Shown here in pieces: positions 40,564 through 48,962 of a stretch of DNA of 64,000 nucleotides. The notes beneath the pieces were generated by a model. The model was not told where the DNA came from. It searched no databases and was given only the letters and a program-made list of their open reading frames with translations. The translations under genes were made by a program, and so were the position numbers. Every line of letters begins with the position of its first letter. The first letter of the stretch is position 1. This DNA comes from JAPSGB01 sp963775185 (lineage in GTDB: Bacteria; Myxococcota_A; Polyangia; Polyangiales; Polyangiaceae): contig CAVZIE010000032.1 in NCBI GenBank assembly GCA_963775185.1, positions 744,001 to 808,000 on the forward strand. Direction: 5' to 3'.

Positions 40564-41247
40564 GTGCCGTCGTTCCGTCCCCGACCGCTGCTTGCCGGCC
40601 TGCTGGTCGCCGCTCTCGCGGGGTCGGGCTGCAGCTCCGCGCCCCCCGCCAAGGGTCCGAAGGACGTCCTCGACGAGTACGCGCAAGCCCTCGACCAGGG
40701 GCGCGTCCAGGACGCCTACGTCCTGCTCAGCGACGACGCGAAGAAGACGATCCCGTTCGAGGCGTTCCAGCGCATGGTCCGCGAGAACCCCGGCGAGGTG
40801 AAGGAGATCGCGCAGTCGCTGACCCGGCCGAGCGGCACGCCAGTGGTGACGGCCACGGTAACCGCGCCGGACGGGCAGACGCTCTTGCTCGTCTACGAGG
40901 GCGGGCGCTGGCGCGTGGACGGGTCGGCGATCGACCTGTACAGCCAGGCGACCCCCGAGCAGGCGGTGCGCGCCTTCGTGCGCGCCTACAAGAACAACCG
41001 CTGGGACGTCTTGATGCGCTTCGTGCCCGACGCGAAGCTCGAAGGGCTCGACGCGCAGAAGTTGCAGAAGGCCTGGCAGGGCGAACAAAAGGACGAGATG
41101 GACAAGCTCGTCCAGGCCCTCGAAGCGGCGCTGCCCACGGCCCGCGTGGAGCACATGGGCGAGCGCGCGACCATGGCCTACGGCGCCGGCGGCACGGTGG
41201 AGCTCGTGCACGAGCACGGCGCGTGGAAGATCGAGGAGTTCCGGTGA
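40564..41247 (+). CDS. Lipoprotein with NTF2/SnoaL-like repeats, unknown function
   Basis: 227 residues from GTG 40564. Signal peptide LLAGLLVAALAGSGC (lipobox). The mature part has two helix-plus-sheet halves starting PKDVLDEYAQALDQGRVQDAY and PEQAVRAFVRAYKNNRWDVL, each resembling a small NTF2-like lipoprotein fold. The stop overlaps the GTG of hisB, so it is co-translated with the histidine genes, but no role in histidine synthesis is evident. Confidence 0.7.
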   Translation: MPSFRPRPLLAGLLVAALAGSGCSSAPPAKGPKDVLDEYAQALDQGRVQDAYVLLSDDAKKTIPFEAFQRMVRENPGEVKEIAQSLTRPSGTPVVTATVTAPDGQTLLLVYEGGRWRVDGSAIDLYSQATPEQAVRAFVRAYKNNRWDVLMRFVPDAKLEGLDAQKLQKAWQGEQKDEMDKLVQALEAALPTARVEHMGERATMAYGAGGTVELVHEHGAWKIEEFR

Positions 41248-41837
41248 GCACGCGCACGGCCACGGTCGAGCGCAAGACGCGCGAGACGCGGATCCGCGTC
41301 GAGCTCGACCTGGACGGCACGGGCAAGGCTTCGATCGAGACGCCCCTGCCCTTCCTGTCGCACATGCTCGAGCAGATCGCGCGGCACGGCCTGATCGATC
41401 TGTCGATCCAGGCCGCGGGCGACGTCGAGATCGACGGTCACCACACCACCGAGGACATCGGCATCGTACTCGGCAAGGCCGTGCTCGACGCCCTCGGTGA
41501 TCGCGCCGGGATCCGCCGCTACGGCGCGGCCACGCTGCCGATGGACGAGGCCCTCGCCACGGCCGCCATCGATCTCTCGGGGCGACCGTTCTTCGTGTGG
41601 CGCGTCGCGCTGCCCAAGGCCAAGCTCGGTGACTGGGACGTCGAGCTCGCCGAGGTGTTCTTCGAGGCGTTCGCGCGCACCGCCCAGGCGAACCTCCACG
41701 TCCGCCTGCACGAAGGCGAGAACCTGCACCACATCGTCGAGATCTGTTTCAAGGCCTTCGCCCGCGCCCTGCGCCAGGCCGTGGAGCTCGATCCCCGCGC
41801 GCCGGGCATCCCGTCGACCAAGGGCACGCTGACCTGA
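41244..41837 (+). CDS. hisB: Imidazoleglycerol-phosphate dehydratase HisB
   Basis: 197 residues, the monofunctional form. Metal-binding motifs DGHHTTEDIGI and LHEGENLHHIVEICFKAFARAL are intact, as is FLSHMLEQIARHGL. It dehydrates imidazoleglycerol phosphate in histidine synthesis. GTG 41244 overlaps the preceding stop. REP-like copy 13 follows in the 100-bp gap to hisH. Confidence 0.96.
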   Translation: MSTRTATVERKTRETRIRVELDLDGTGKASIETPLPFLSHMLEQIARHGLIDLSIQAAGDVEIDGHHTTEDIGIVLGKAVLDALGDRAGIRRYGAATLPMDEALATAAIDLSGRPFFVWRVALPKAKLGDWDVELAEVFFEAFARTAQANLHVRLHEGENLHHIVEICFKAFARALRQAVELDPRAPGIPSTKGTLT

Positions 41838-41879
41838 AGCGCGGAACGATGTCCCGGGCGCACGAGCTGTCGCGAGGGA

Positions 41880-41905
41880 GGGTTGCCGGTCCGGCGCGGT
41901 ATCCC
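41880..41905 (+). repeat. REP-like element copy 13
   Basis: GGGTT + GCCGGTCCGGCGCGG + T + ATCCC; here the arms are only partly complementary (TT against AT). Lies between hisB and hisH, 42 bp after the hisB stop. Confidence 0.85.
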
Positions 41906-41937
41906 GCCCGCCGTCCCGCGCCTTGCGGAGGGTGCGC

Positions 41938-42573
41938 ATGAGAGCCCTGGTCCTCGACGTCGGGCTCGGCAACCTGCGCTCGGTCCAGCGCGCGCTCGAG
42001 GCCGCCGCGCTCGAGCACGAGATCGACGTCGAGGTCGTGCGCAGCGCCGACCCCGACGCGATCCGCGCCGCGGATCGCGTCATCGTCCCGGGCCAGGGCG
42101 GCTTCCGCGACTGCGCCCGCGCCGTCTCCGGCCCGATCGCCGAGGCGCTGCGCGAGATCATCGCGCGCGGCACGCCGTACCTCGGGATCTGTCTGGGGCT
42201 GCAGGTGCTGTTCGAGGGCAGCAGCGAGGCCCCGGGCGAGCGCGGGCTCGGGATCTTTCCGGGCCGGGTCGAGAAGCTCGTAGGCGGGCCGGCGGTCAAG
42301 ATCCCGCACATGGGCTGGAACCAGATCGAGCTCGAGCACGGCGGCCACCCGCACCTCGACGCCGCCGGCGGCGAAGGCGAGTGGGTGTACTTCGTGCACT
42401 CGTACCACGCGGTGCCGGCGGACCCGAGCGTGGTCAAGGCCGTCGCGCGCTACGGCGAGAACCGCGTGACGGCGGCCGTCGCGCGCGACAATGTGTTCGC
42501 CACGCAGTTCCACCCCGAGAAGAGCCAGCACGCCGGCCTCGGGCTGCTCGCGTCGTTCTTGCGGACGGCGTAG
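41938..42573 (+). CDS. hisH: Imidazole glycerol phosphate synthase glutamine amidotransferase HisH
   Basis: 211 residues. Cys nucleophile in YLGICLGLQVLFE, His/Glu of the triad in TQFHPEKSQ, start LVLDVGLGNLRSVQRAL. Supplies ammonia to HisF (not in the window) for ring closure. The gene is bracketed by REP-like copies 13 (+) and 14 (-), the latter overlapping its TAG stop. Confidence 0.95.
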   Translation: MRALVLDVGLGNLRSVQRALEAAALEHEIDVEVVRSADPDAIRAADRVIVPGQGGFRDCARAVSGPIAEALREIIARGTPYLGICLGLQVLFEGSSEAPGERGLGIFPGRVEKLVGGPAVKIPHMGWNQIELEHGGHPHLDAAGGEGEWVYFVHSYHAVPADPSVVKAVARYGENRVTAAVARDNVFATQFHPEKSQHAGLGLLASFLRTA

Positions 42574-42596
42574 GTTCCGCGCCGGACCGGCAAACC
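42573..42596 (-). repeat. REP-like element copy 14
   Basis: Minus-strand GGTTT + GCCGGTCCGGCGCGG + AACC. It overlaps the hisH TAG and fills nearly all of the 27-bp gap to the hisA ATG. Confidence 0.88.
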
Positions 42597-42600
42597 CATC

Positions 42601-43320
42601 ATGGACCTGATCCCCTCGATCGACTTGCTGGACGGCCGGGTCGTCCGGCTCCGGCAAGGCCGCTACGACGACGTGACGGTGTATCACGAGGACGCGGTGG
42701 CGCTCGCCGCGAGCTGGGCGGGGCGCGCGCGCCTGCTCCACGTGGTGGATCTGGAAGGCGCGCGCGACGGCGATGCAGCGCAGCGCGCGCTGGTACAGCG
42801 CGTGGCGCGCGCCTTCGGCGGCGCGGTACAGGTCGGCGGCGGCGTCCGCACGCTGGACAACGCGCGGCGCTGGCTCGACGCGGGCATCGCGCGGGTCGTG
42901 CTCGGGACCGCGGCGGTTCGCGACCCCGGGCTCGTGCGCGCCGCGGCGCGCGAGTTCCCGGGACAGGTCGTGATCGCGGTGGACGCGCGCGGCGGCCTGG
43001 TCGCCACCAACGGCTGGCAGCAGCAGTCGTCGCGACGCGCGTCGGACGTCGTGCGCGGGCTGTCCGACGCGCCGATCGCCGCGGTGCTGTACACGGACAT
43101 CGATCGCGACGGTATGGAGAGCGGCCCCAACGTCGCCGAGACCGCCGAGCTCGCCCGCGACACCGGAGTGCCGGTGATCGCCAGCGGCGGCGTCGGCACC
43201 CTCGATCATCTGCGGGCCCTGGCGGCCGAGAGCGGGATCGCCGCGGCGATCGTCGGCCGCGCGCTGCACCAGGGACGCTTCACGCTGGAAGAAGCCCTCG
43301 CGGCCGCCGGCGCGCGGTAG
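42601..43320 (+). CDS. hisA: Phosphoribosylformimino-AICAR-P isomerase HisA
   Basis: 239 residues, a (beta/alpha)8 barrel. N-terminal catalytic Asp in IPSIDLLDGRVVRL and second Asp in LYTDIDRDGMESGPN, with phosphate sites VGGGVRTLD and IASGGVGTLDHL. It isomerises ProFAR in histidine synthesis, the step before HisFH. A REP-like element is the only spacer from hisH. Confidence 0.95.
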   Translation: MDLIPSIDLLDGRVVRLRQGRYDDVTVYHEDAVALAASWAGRARLLHVVDLEGARDGDAAQRALVQRVARAFGGAVQVGGGVRTLDNARRWLDAGIARVVLGTAAVRDPGLVRAAAREFPGQVVIAVDARGGLVATNGWQQQSSRRASDVVRGLSDAPIAAVLYTDIDRDGMESGPNVAETAELARDTGVPVIASGGVGTLDHLRALAAESGIAAAIVGRALHQGRFTLEEALAAAGAR

Positions 43321-43331
43321 GCTCGCGGGGC

Positions 43332-44748
43332 ATGGCCGAGCTGGACACGCCGCCGACCGACGACCGGGACGATCTCCCGTCGGAGCTGCCGCCGTCGAAC
43401 ACCTTCGACGGCGAAGACTTCCTCTTCCATCTGTATCGCGGCAGCGAGCTGCTGCAGGACAACTGCGTCTCCGAGGCCAAGGAAGAGCTCGAGCGCGCGC
43501 TGTCGATGCAGCCGCGCGACGTCGAAGGTCAAGGCCTGCTCGGGGTGGTGTACTTCCGGCTCGGGCTGTATCCGCGGGCGATCCAGATCTACGAGGAGCT
43601 GGTCCGCGCCTGTCCCGACGAGATCACGCCGAAGGTCAACCTGGCGCTCTGCTACCTGAAGACCGGTCAGCTCGCGCAGTCGCGCGCGATGCTCGAGGGC
43701 CTGGTCCGGTTGGTGCCGGATCACAAGCGCGCCTGGGGCTATCTGGGGCTGGTGTTCGAGCGGCTCGGCGATCACGCCAAGGCGCTGGCGTCGTTCGAGC
43801 GCGCCGGCCAGGAGCAGATGGCGCGACGCATGCAGCAGCTGCTCGACGCCGACGCCGTGCCGCCGCCGTCGGATTCCGACGGAGCACGCCGAGGTGCGGC
43901 GCGCCGCGGCGGACGCGATGGAAGGGCTGGAGGGCGCGCAGGCCGGCTTCTCGGCGGGCGGCGACGACGCGGAGCCGGCGCCGTCGCGCTCCGGCCGCTG
44001 GCGCGCGATCGAGCCCGGCGAGGAGCGCATGCCGGCGTCGCGACCGCCGCGCGTGCCGGTGCTCTCGATGAGCGCGCCGGCCACGCTGCCCACGGCGCTG
44101 CCGCGCCCGGCGACGGTCCGCACGCCGTCGGCGCTGGCGCGGGACGTACGGCTCGACGCCGGGACAGGCGGCGCGGCGGCGCACGAGCCGGCGACGCTCG
44201 TCGTGCGCGTCGAGCGCGCGTGGTTCGCCCGCGCCGGCGCCGTGCGCGCGCTCGCGCCGGAGCAAGACGGCTTCGTCAGCGTCGCCGTCCAGCGCCACGC
44301 GCGCGGCCGGGACATCGACGAGCCCCTCGGCGGCGCCGGCTCGCCGATCGTGCGCCTCGAGGGCACGGGCGTGGTCGTGCTGGGCTCGTCCAGCGCCGAT
44401 CGCAGCATGACCGCCGTGCGACTCGCCGAGGAACTCTTGTACGTGCGCGAGGACCGGTTGATCGGCTTCGACGGCGCGCTGCGCTTCGAGAACGGTCGCC
44501 TGCCGGCGGCCGACGGCGATCCGACGGCGATCGTCCAGATCGGCGGCGCGGGCCTGGTCGTCTTCGAGTCGCGCAGCGTGGGCTCGCTCGACGTCGCGAC
44601 CGGGCGCCCGGTGCTGGCACGCGCGCAGGACGTGATCGGCTGGATCGGGCGGCTCTTGCCGCAACCGATCGCGTCCCGGGACGCCCCCGGCGGCGCCCAC
44701 GGCTTCGTCACGTTCAACGGCGACGGCGTGCTGTTGATCGACGGCTGA
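43332..44748 (+). CDS. TPR protein with C-terminal AIM24-like domain (frame break near 43876)
   Basis: The N-terminal ~180 residues are TPR units (LLQDNCVSEAKEELERALSM, YFRLGLYPRAIQIYEELV, YLGLVFERLGDHAKAL). At about 43876 the frame changes; removing one T in GATTCCG gives DPTEHAEVRRAAADAMEG. The C-terminal half is a beta-rich AIM24-type domain (LVVRVERAWFARAGAVRAL; FNGDGVLLIDG). TPR plus AIM24 is a plausible single protein. Function unknown; it is read through from the his genes. Confidence 0.72.
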
Positions 44749-44769
44749 GCGCGGCGCTAGCATCCGCCC

Positions 44770-45468
44770 GTGGTCGAACGGCACTCCCATCCACCGCGCT
44801 GGCGCCTGCGCCGTCGCAAGCGCGAGCGCGTCGATCCCGCGCTCAAGCGCCAGCGCCGTCACTCGCTCAAGCAGGACGCGCTGAACCTGCCGAACCTGCT
44901 GACCATGGGCCGGGTCGCGATCATCCCGCTGGTCTTGTGGCTGCTGTCGAACGGCACGCCCAAGGACTGCACGCTGGCGGCGATCGTCTACTCGCTGGCG
45001 GCGATCACCGATCTGCTCGACGGCTATCTGGCGCGCCGGATGAACGTCGTCAGCGTGCTCGGCAAGTTCCTCGACCCGCTCGCCGACAAGCTGCTGGTCA
45101 TGGCCGCGCTGGTGTGGATGGTGCCGATGGGACGCATCCCGCAGTGGACCGTGGTCCTGCTGCTCGCCCGCGAGATCTCCGTGACGGCGCTGCGCTCGAT
45201 CGCCAGCAGCGAAGGCGTGGTGATCGCCGCGGGCGGAGGCGGCAAGAACAAGACGGCGCTGCAGATGATCGGCATCCTGTGCCTGATCCTCGGCTACCCG
45301 TACCACCTGGACATCGGCATCATCGATCTGGGCATGGTCGACCTCGTCTACGTCGGCCGCTGGCTGGTCTACGTCTCGCTGGTGTTCTCCATCACCAGCG
45401 CGTTCCAGTACGTCGGCTTGTTCGCCGAAGCGGTCGAAGCCAAGGATCGCCGGGGCAAGACCTCCTGA
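44770..45468 (+). CDS. CDP-alcohol phosphatidyltransferase (PgsA-like)
   Basis: 232 residues from GTG 44770. The CDP-alcohol signature D-G-x2-A-R-x8-G-x3-D-x3-D is intact (DGYLARR, then GKFLDPLAD) on a bed of membrane helices (IPLVLWLLS, ILCLILGYPY). Start of the fold NLPNLLTMGRVAIIPLVL matches phosphatidylglycerophosphate synthase, the likely reaction (CDP-DAG plus glycerol-3-phosphate); related enzymes of the family cannot be excluded. A basic 40-residue N-terminal extension is unusual. Confidence 0.85.
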   Translation: MVERHSHPPRWRLRRRKRERVDPALKRQRRHSLKQDALNLPNLLTMGRVAIIPLVLWLLSNGTPKDCTLAAIVYSLAAITDLLDGYLARRMNVVSVLGKFLDPLADKLLVMAALVWMVPMGRIPQWTVVLLLAREISVTALRSIASSEGVVIAAGGGGKNKTALQMIGILCLILGYPYHLDIGIIDLGMVDLVYVGRWLVYVSLVFSITSAFQYVGLFAEAVEAKDRRGKTS

Positions 45469-45508
45469 CCGGGACGCGGACGCGGCCGTCGCCCCGCCGG
45501 CAGGGCCT

Positions 45509-45537
45509 GGGGATGCCGGAACGGCGCGGAATCGCCC
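45509..45537 (+). repeat. REP-like element copy 15 (degenerate)
   Basis: GGGGAT + GCCGGAACGGCGCGG + AATCGCCC: two core changes (GTCC to GAAC). Lies 40 bp after the pgsA-like stop. The remaining gap to 45603 is otherwise featureless. Confidence 0.65.
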
Positions 45538-45603
45538 CTGGCGGCCGGCGCTGCGCGCCCGGGTGGACACGCGCGGCCCGGCCCTGCTAACACTTCCGCG
45601 GAA

Positions 45604-46092
45604 ATGCACCGGTTCGCCAGGAAGGGTCTGCGTCTCGCGCTCACGGCGCCCCTGCTCGGTCTATGGATCGTCACCAGCTGCGCCCTCCAGGGCGAGGGCG
45701 AGCGGTGCGACAAGCTGGGCAGCGGCGACGCCGACTGCTCCGGCTCGCTCGTCTGCGTGGACGCCAAGGAGCTGCGTGACCACTCCACACCGCGCTGCTG
45801 TCCGGCGGCGGGACAGGCGATCAGCGACAGCCGCTGCCAGCGCTCGACCGGCATCGGCGCGGGTGGCACGGGCGGCGGCGCGGGCGCGGCCGGGACGTCG
45901 GGCAGCGCCGGGACGTCGGGCAGCGCCGGGACGTCGGGCAGCGCCGGGACGTCGGGCAGCGCCGGGACGTCGGGCAGCGCCGGGACGTCGGGCAGCGCCG
46001 GGACGGCAGGCGCGGCAGGCGCGGCCGGGACCGGCACGGCGGGCAGCTCGGGCGCCGCCGGCGCGGGTGCCAGCGACGCGAGCACGGACTGA
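45604..46092 (+). CDS. Lipoprotein with GTSGSA repeats
   Basis: 162 residues. The N-terminus MHRFARKGLRLALTAPLLG leads to a lipobox at VTSC. A small Cys-rich module follows (CDKLGSGDADCSGSLVC, CC), then six or so GTSGSA units encoded by an almost perfect 18-bp tandem repeat (about 45893-46001), then an Ala/Gly tail. Likely surface-anchored with a flexible spacer. Paralogue of the following gene. Function unknown. Confidence 0.7.
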   Translation: MHRFARKGLRLALTAPLLGLWIVTSCALQGEGERCDKLGSGDADCSGSLVCVDAKELRDHSTPRCCPAAGQAISDSRCQRSTGIGAGGTGGGAGAAGTSGSAGTSGSAGTSGSAGTSGSAGTSGSAGTSGSAGTAGAAGAAGTGTAGSSGAAGAGASDASTD

Positions 46093-46107
46093 GGCGCACG
46101 GGGCAGC

Positions 46108-46569
46108 ATGCGACGTACACGGCTCCCGGCTCTCGTCGTCGCGGCGGTGATGTGCCTGGCGCCGTTCGCGTGCAGCTCCAGCGCCGCCGAGGGCGAGTCG
46201 TGCGATCGCGGCAACGGCAGCGCCGACTGCGAGACCGGCCTGGTGTGCGTGTCGGGGCTCGACGTCGCGGCGGGACACGACGTGTGCTGCCCGCCGGCGA
46301 TGCAGAAGTCGTCGACGTCGGCGTGCGCGTCGTCCTCCAAGGACTGGAACCCCGATCCGTCGGTGGACGGCTCGTTCGGCGCCGGCGGTAGCGGCGGCAG
46401 CGCTGGCGCCAGCGGCAGCGCTGGCGCCAGCGGCAGCGCTGGCGCAGCCGGCAACGCGGGCGCCGCGGGCGCGAGCGGCGCGGCCGGCATGGCGGGCGCA
46501 GCCGGCGCCGCGGGCGCGAGCGGCGCGGCCGGCAGCGACGCGGGCGCGCAGGACGCCGGATCCGACTGA
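46108..46569 (+). CDS. Lipoprotein with GSAGAS spacer (paralogue)
   Basis: 153 residues. Lipobox at APFAC, module CDRGNGSADCETGLVCVSG with CCPPAMQK, then repeats GSAGASGSAGA. It shares the module pattern of the preceding gene but not its exact repeat. Its TGA overlaps the ATG of the FliQ-like gene, so the two are translationally coupled. Confidence 0.7.
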   Translation: MRRTRLPALVVAAVMCLAPFACSSSAAEGESCDRGNGSADCETGLVCVSGLDVAAGHDVCCPPAMQKSSTSACASSSKDWNPDPSVDGSFGAGGSGGSAGASGSAGASGSAGAAGNAGAAGASGAAGMAGAAGAAGASGAAGSDAGAQDAGSD

Positions 46570-46823
46570 TGCCCGTGGGTCACCTCGCGTCGCTGGCGCA
46601 AGAGGCGCTCCTGCTCGCCATCGCCGTGTCGCTGCCCGTCGTGGGCGTGGCGGCGCTCGCGGGGCTGCTGGTCGCGATCTTCCAGGCCGCGACCCAGGTG
46701 CAGGACATGACCATCGCGCACCTGCCGCGGCTGGTCGTGGTCGCGGTCGCGCTGGCGATCGCGGGCCCGTGGATGGGCGCGCAGATCGCGGCCTTCGCCG
46801 CCCGCGTGTTCTCGGGCGGATGA
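46569..46823 (+). CDS. FliQ/SctS-family secretion protein (orphan)
   Basis: 84 residues with two membrane helices and the family core FQAATQVQDMTIAHLPRLVV and GPWM, a good match to FliQ/SctS of flagellar and type III export gates. Coupled to the upstream lipoprotein gene and overlapping the downstream EpmA-like gene by 4 bp. No other secretion genes are nearby, so its partners must be elsewhere or it is a relic. Confidence 0.82.
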   Translation: MPVGHLASLAQEALLLAIAVSLPVVGVAALAGLLVAIFQAATQVQDMTIAHLPRLVVVAVALAIAGPWMGAQIAAFAARVFSGG

Positions 46824-48019
46824 GCCGCCGCCGCGTCACGCTCGCCCCGTCGGATCTCCCACGCGCCGCGAGCGCGCGCGTGCGCGTCGGCGGCCGCGTC
46901 GCCGACGTGCGCGGCGACAGCGTCACGCTCGCCGACGCGTTGACGGCGGTCCGCGCCCGCTTCCGCGCCGCACCGGCAGACATCGAGCCCGGCGATCTGG
47001 TCGTGATCGAGGGACGCTTCGCGCGCGGCACCGTCGCTGACGCGCGCGTAATCGAACGCCACCCCGCGGCGCCCACGCGCGGCGACGGCGAGCACGCACG
47101 GCTGGCGTGGAACGGCGTGGGCCCGCGCCTCGCGCTGCGTGCGAAGGCGCTCGCGGCCGTGCGCGCGTGGCTCGACGCCGAGGGCTTCGTCGAGGTCGAG
47201 ACGCCCGTGCGCGTGCCCGCGCCCGGCCTCGATCTGCACGTCGACGCGATCCCGGCGCGCGGCGGCTTCCTCGTGACCAGCCCCGAGCACCACATGAAGC
47301 GGCTGTTGACGGGCGGCATGCCGCGCATCTACCAGCTCGCCCGCGCGAGCCGCGCCGACGAGAGCGGCGCGCTGCACGAGCCGGAGTTCACGCTGCTCGA
47401 GTGGTACCGCGCCTTCAGCGGCCAGGACGCCGTGATGCGCGACACCGAACAGATCGTCGCACGCGTCGCGCGCGCCGTCGCCGGCCGCGCCGAGCTGCGT
47501 CTCGGCGATCGACGCATCGACGCGCGCCCGCCCTTCGAGCGCATCACCGTGCGCGAAGCCTTCCGCCGCCACGCCGGCGTCCGCGACGCCACGACGCTCG
47601 CCGAAGCGCGCTTCTTCGAGCTACTCGTGGACCGCGTCGAGCCTGGCTTGGCTCTGAACGAAAAGCCGATCTTCCTGTGCGAGTACCCGATCGCGCAGGC
47701 GTCCCTCGCCCGCCCCGTGCCCGGCGACGCGCGCGTCGCCGAGCGCTTCGAGCTCTACGCCGCGGGCGTCGAGCTCTGCAACGGCTTCGGCGAGCTGGTC
47801 GATCCGGTCGAGCAGCGCCGCCGCTTCAAGCGCGATCGCGCCGACCGCCGCCGGCTGAAGCGCCCCGCCTACCCGATCGACGACAAGCTGATCGCGGCCC
47901 TGACCGAGGGCATGCCGCCCAGCGGCGGCAACGCCCTGGGCTTCGATCGGCTGCTCATGCTCGCCTGCGGTGCGACCCGCATCGCCGACGTGCAGGCGTT
48001 CCCCGCGTCGCGGATCTGA
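46820..48019 (+). CDS. EpmA-like (GenX/PoxA) lysyl-tRNA synthetase paralogue with N-terminal extension
   Basis: 399 residues. The class-II core carries LDAEGFVEVETPVRV, TSPEHHMKRLL, EPEFTLLEWYRAFSG, YAAGVELCNGFGELVDPVEQRRRF and GNALGFDRLLML. EpmA adds beta-lysine to EF-P. The extra ~90 residues (RVRVGGRVADVRGDSVTLADAL) resemble an OB fold, which canonical EpmA lacks. A divergent LysS cannot be excluded, but the core is shorter than LysS. Confidence 0.82.
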   Translation: MSRRRVTLAPSDLPRAASARVRVGGRVADVRGDSVTLADALTAVRARFRAAPADIEPGDLVVIEGRFARGTVADARVIERHPAAPTRGDGEHARLAWNGVGPRLALRAKALAAVRAWLDAEGFVEVETPVRVPAPGLDLHVDAIPARGGFLVTSPEHHMKRLLTGGMPRIYQLARASRADESGALHEPEFTLLEWYRAFSGQDAVMRDTEQIVARVARAVAGRAELRLGDRRIDARPPFERITVREAFRRHAGVRDATTLAEARFFELLVDRVEPGLALNEKPIFLCEYPIAQASLARPVPGDARVAERFELYAAGVELCNGFGELVDPVEQRRRFKRDRADRRRLKRPAYPIDDKLIAALTEGMPPSGGNALGFDRLLMLACGATRIADVQAFPASRI

Positions 48020-48024
48020 CGGCT

Positions 48025-48048
48025 GGGATTGCCGGTCCGGCGCCGGGA
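48025..48048 (+). repeat. REP-like element copy 16 (right arm changed)
   Basis: GGGATT + GCCGGTCCGGCGC, then CGGGAG instead of CGGAAT. Starts 5 bp after the EpmA-like stop. Confidence 0.7.
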
Positions 48049-48063
48049 GAGGATGGCACACGT

Positions 48064-48225
48064 AGGGCGGAAGGGCGGAAGCGTCGGGATGGGACGGACG
48101 GAGTGATCGGAGCGCGAGTCGAGGTCCACCGCCATCCCGGCCCCAGGGTCACGCCTGGATACCCCGCGTCCCTGGAGACCTTCCGCTCTTCCGCTCTTCC
48201 GCCCTTCCTGTGAAAGTCCAAATCA
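48064..48225. repeat. Family-2 inverted-repeat element, copy B
   Basis: Left end AGGGCGGAAGGGCGGAAGCG (doubled unit) and right end CTTCCGCTCTTCCGCCCTTC followed by CTGTGAAAGTCCAAAT, matching copy A at 29125-29250 in ends and in the interior ACCGCCATC...CGGCCC. Copy B is longer than copy A, consistent with a drifting non-autonomous element. Confidence 0.65.
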
Positions 48226-48250
48226 CGATCAGCGGCGTTCGTCCCGGGGA

Positions 48251-48868
48251 TCAGAACGCGAACGCTGCCGACGCCGCACCCCCGCCGCCGCGCAGCGGAC
48301 GCACCCCGACGCCGACCAGACGCAACCCCGGCACGGCAGCGGCTGCGTCGTCCGACTCGTGGGTCGCGTTGTCGTTCACGTCGTGGACCGCCCAGACGCT
48401 CTCGCCGACCAGCCCCAGCGTCGGCCACAGCGCCCACGCGGGCGCCGTGCCCCACGGGTGCGCATCGCTGGAGGTCGCGGACGCGGCGACGAGGAAGATC
48501 GGAAAGCCGAGCACGAGCCCGGCGGCGAAACCGGCGGCGCTGCCGCCCACCGAGCCCACGCCGCGCAGCGGCTCGCCGCTGGCGGCGTGCACCACGCCGG
48601 GAGCGAGCCATGTCACCGGCACGCCGTAGTAGCCGACCTCCGCCGCGACCTCGGCGTAGGGCGCGGGATTTTCCGTATCGCTCGTCGCGACCAAGGCCCA
48701 CGCCGCCGCGTCGATGCCGATGGGGATCGCGTACGAGAGCGTGAGCGGCGTGGCGTACGAGCGCGACCGTGGATCCGCGTGCGCGCACCGGGCCACGCCG
48801 ACGCATGCCAGCACAGTTGCGAGCGCGACGGCGCGCGCCACCCCTGCCCTCGTCACAAGAATAGCCAA
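48251..48868 (-). CDS. Membrane/secreted protein, unknown function
   Basis: 205 residues. N-terminal hydrophobic signal (VALATVLACVGVARCAHA). Later glycine-rich membrane segments follow (GSVGGSAAGFAAGLVLGFPIFLVAA), and the tail ends in a Gly/Ala-rich AASAAFAF typical of outer-membrane or membrane-associated proteins. No family recognised. Confidence 0.55.
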   Translation of the reverse strand: MAILVTRAGVARAVALATVLACVGVARCAHADPRSRSYATPLTLSYAIPIGIDAAAWALVATSDTENPAPYAEVAAEVGYYGVPVTWLAPGVVHAASGEPLRGVGSVGGSAAGFAAGLVLGFPIFLVAASATSSDAHPWGTAPAWALWPTLGLVGESVWAVHDVNDNATHESDDAAAAVPGLRLVGVGVRPLRGGGGAASAAFAF

Positions 48869-48929
48869 GCGCTACCCGTTCAGTGTGGGCCACGCCGCAG
48901 CGATCGCCAACCGGGGCGCCGGCGCGGGC

Positions 48930-48953
48930 GGTTCCGCGCCGGACCGGCAAGCC
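48930..48953 (-). repeat. REP-like element copy 17
   Basis: Minus-strand GGCTT + GCCGGTCCGGCGCGG + AACC. Lies 9 bp beyond the stop of the hydrolase lipoprotein gene. Confidence 0.82.
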
Positions 48954-48962
48954 AGGACAGCG

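Noticed and set aside
46820..48019. Annotation as a normal lysyl-tRNA synthetase LysS
   Set aside because: The catalytic core is shorter than LysS and matches EpmA/GenX better; the OB-like extension is small.
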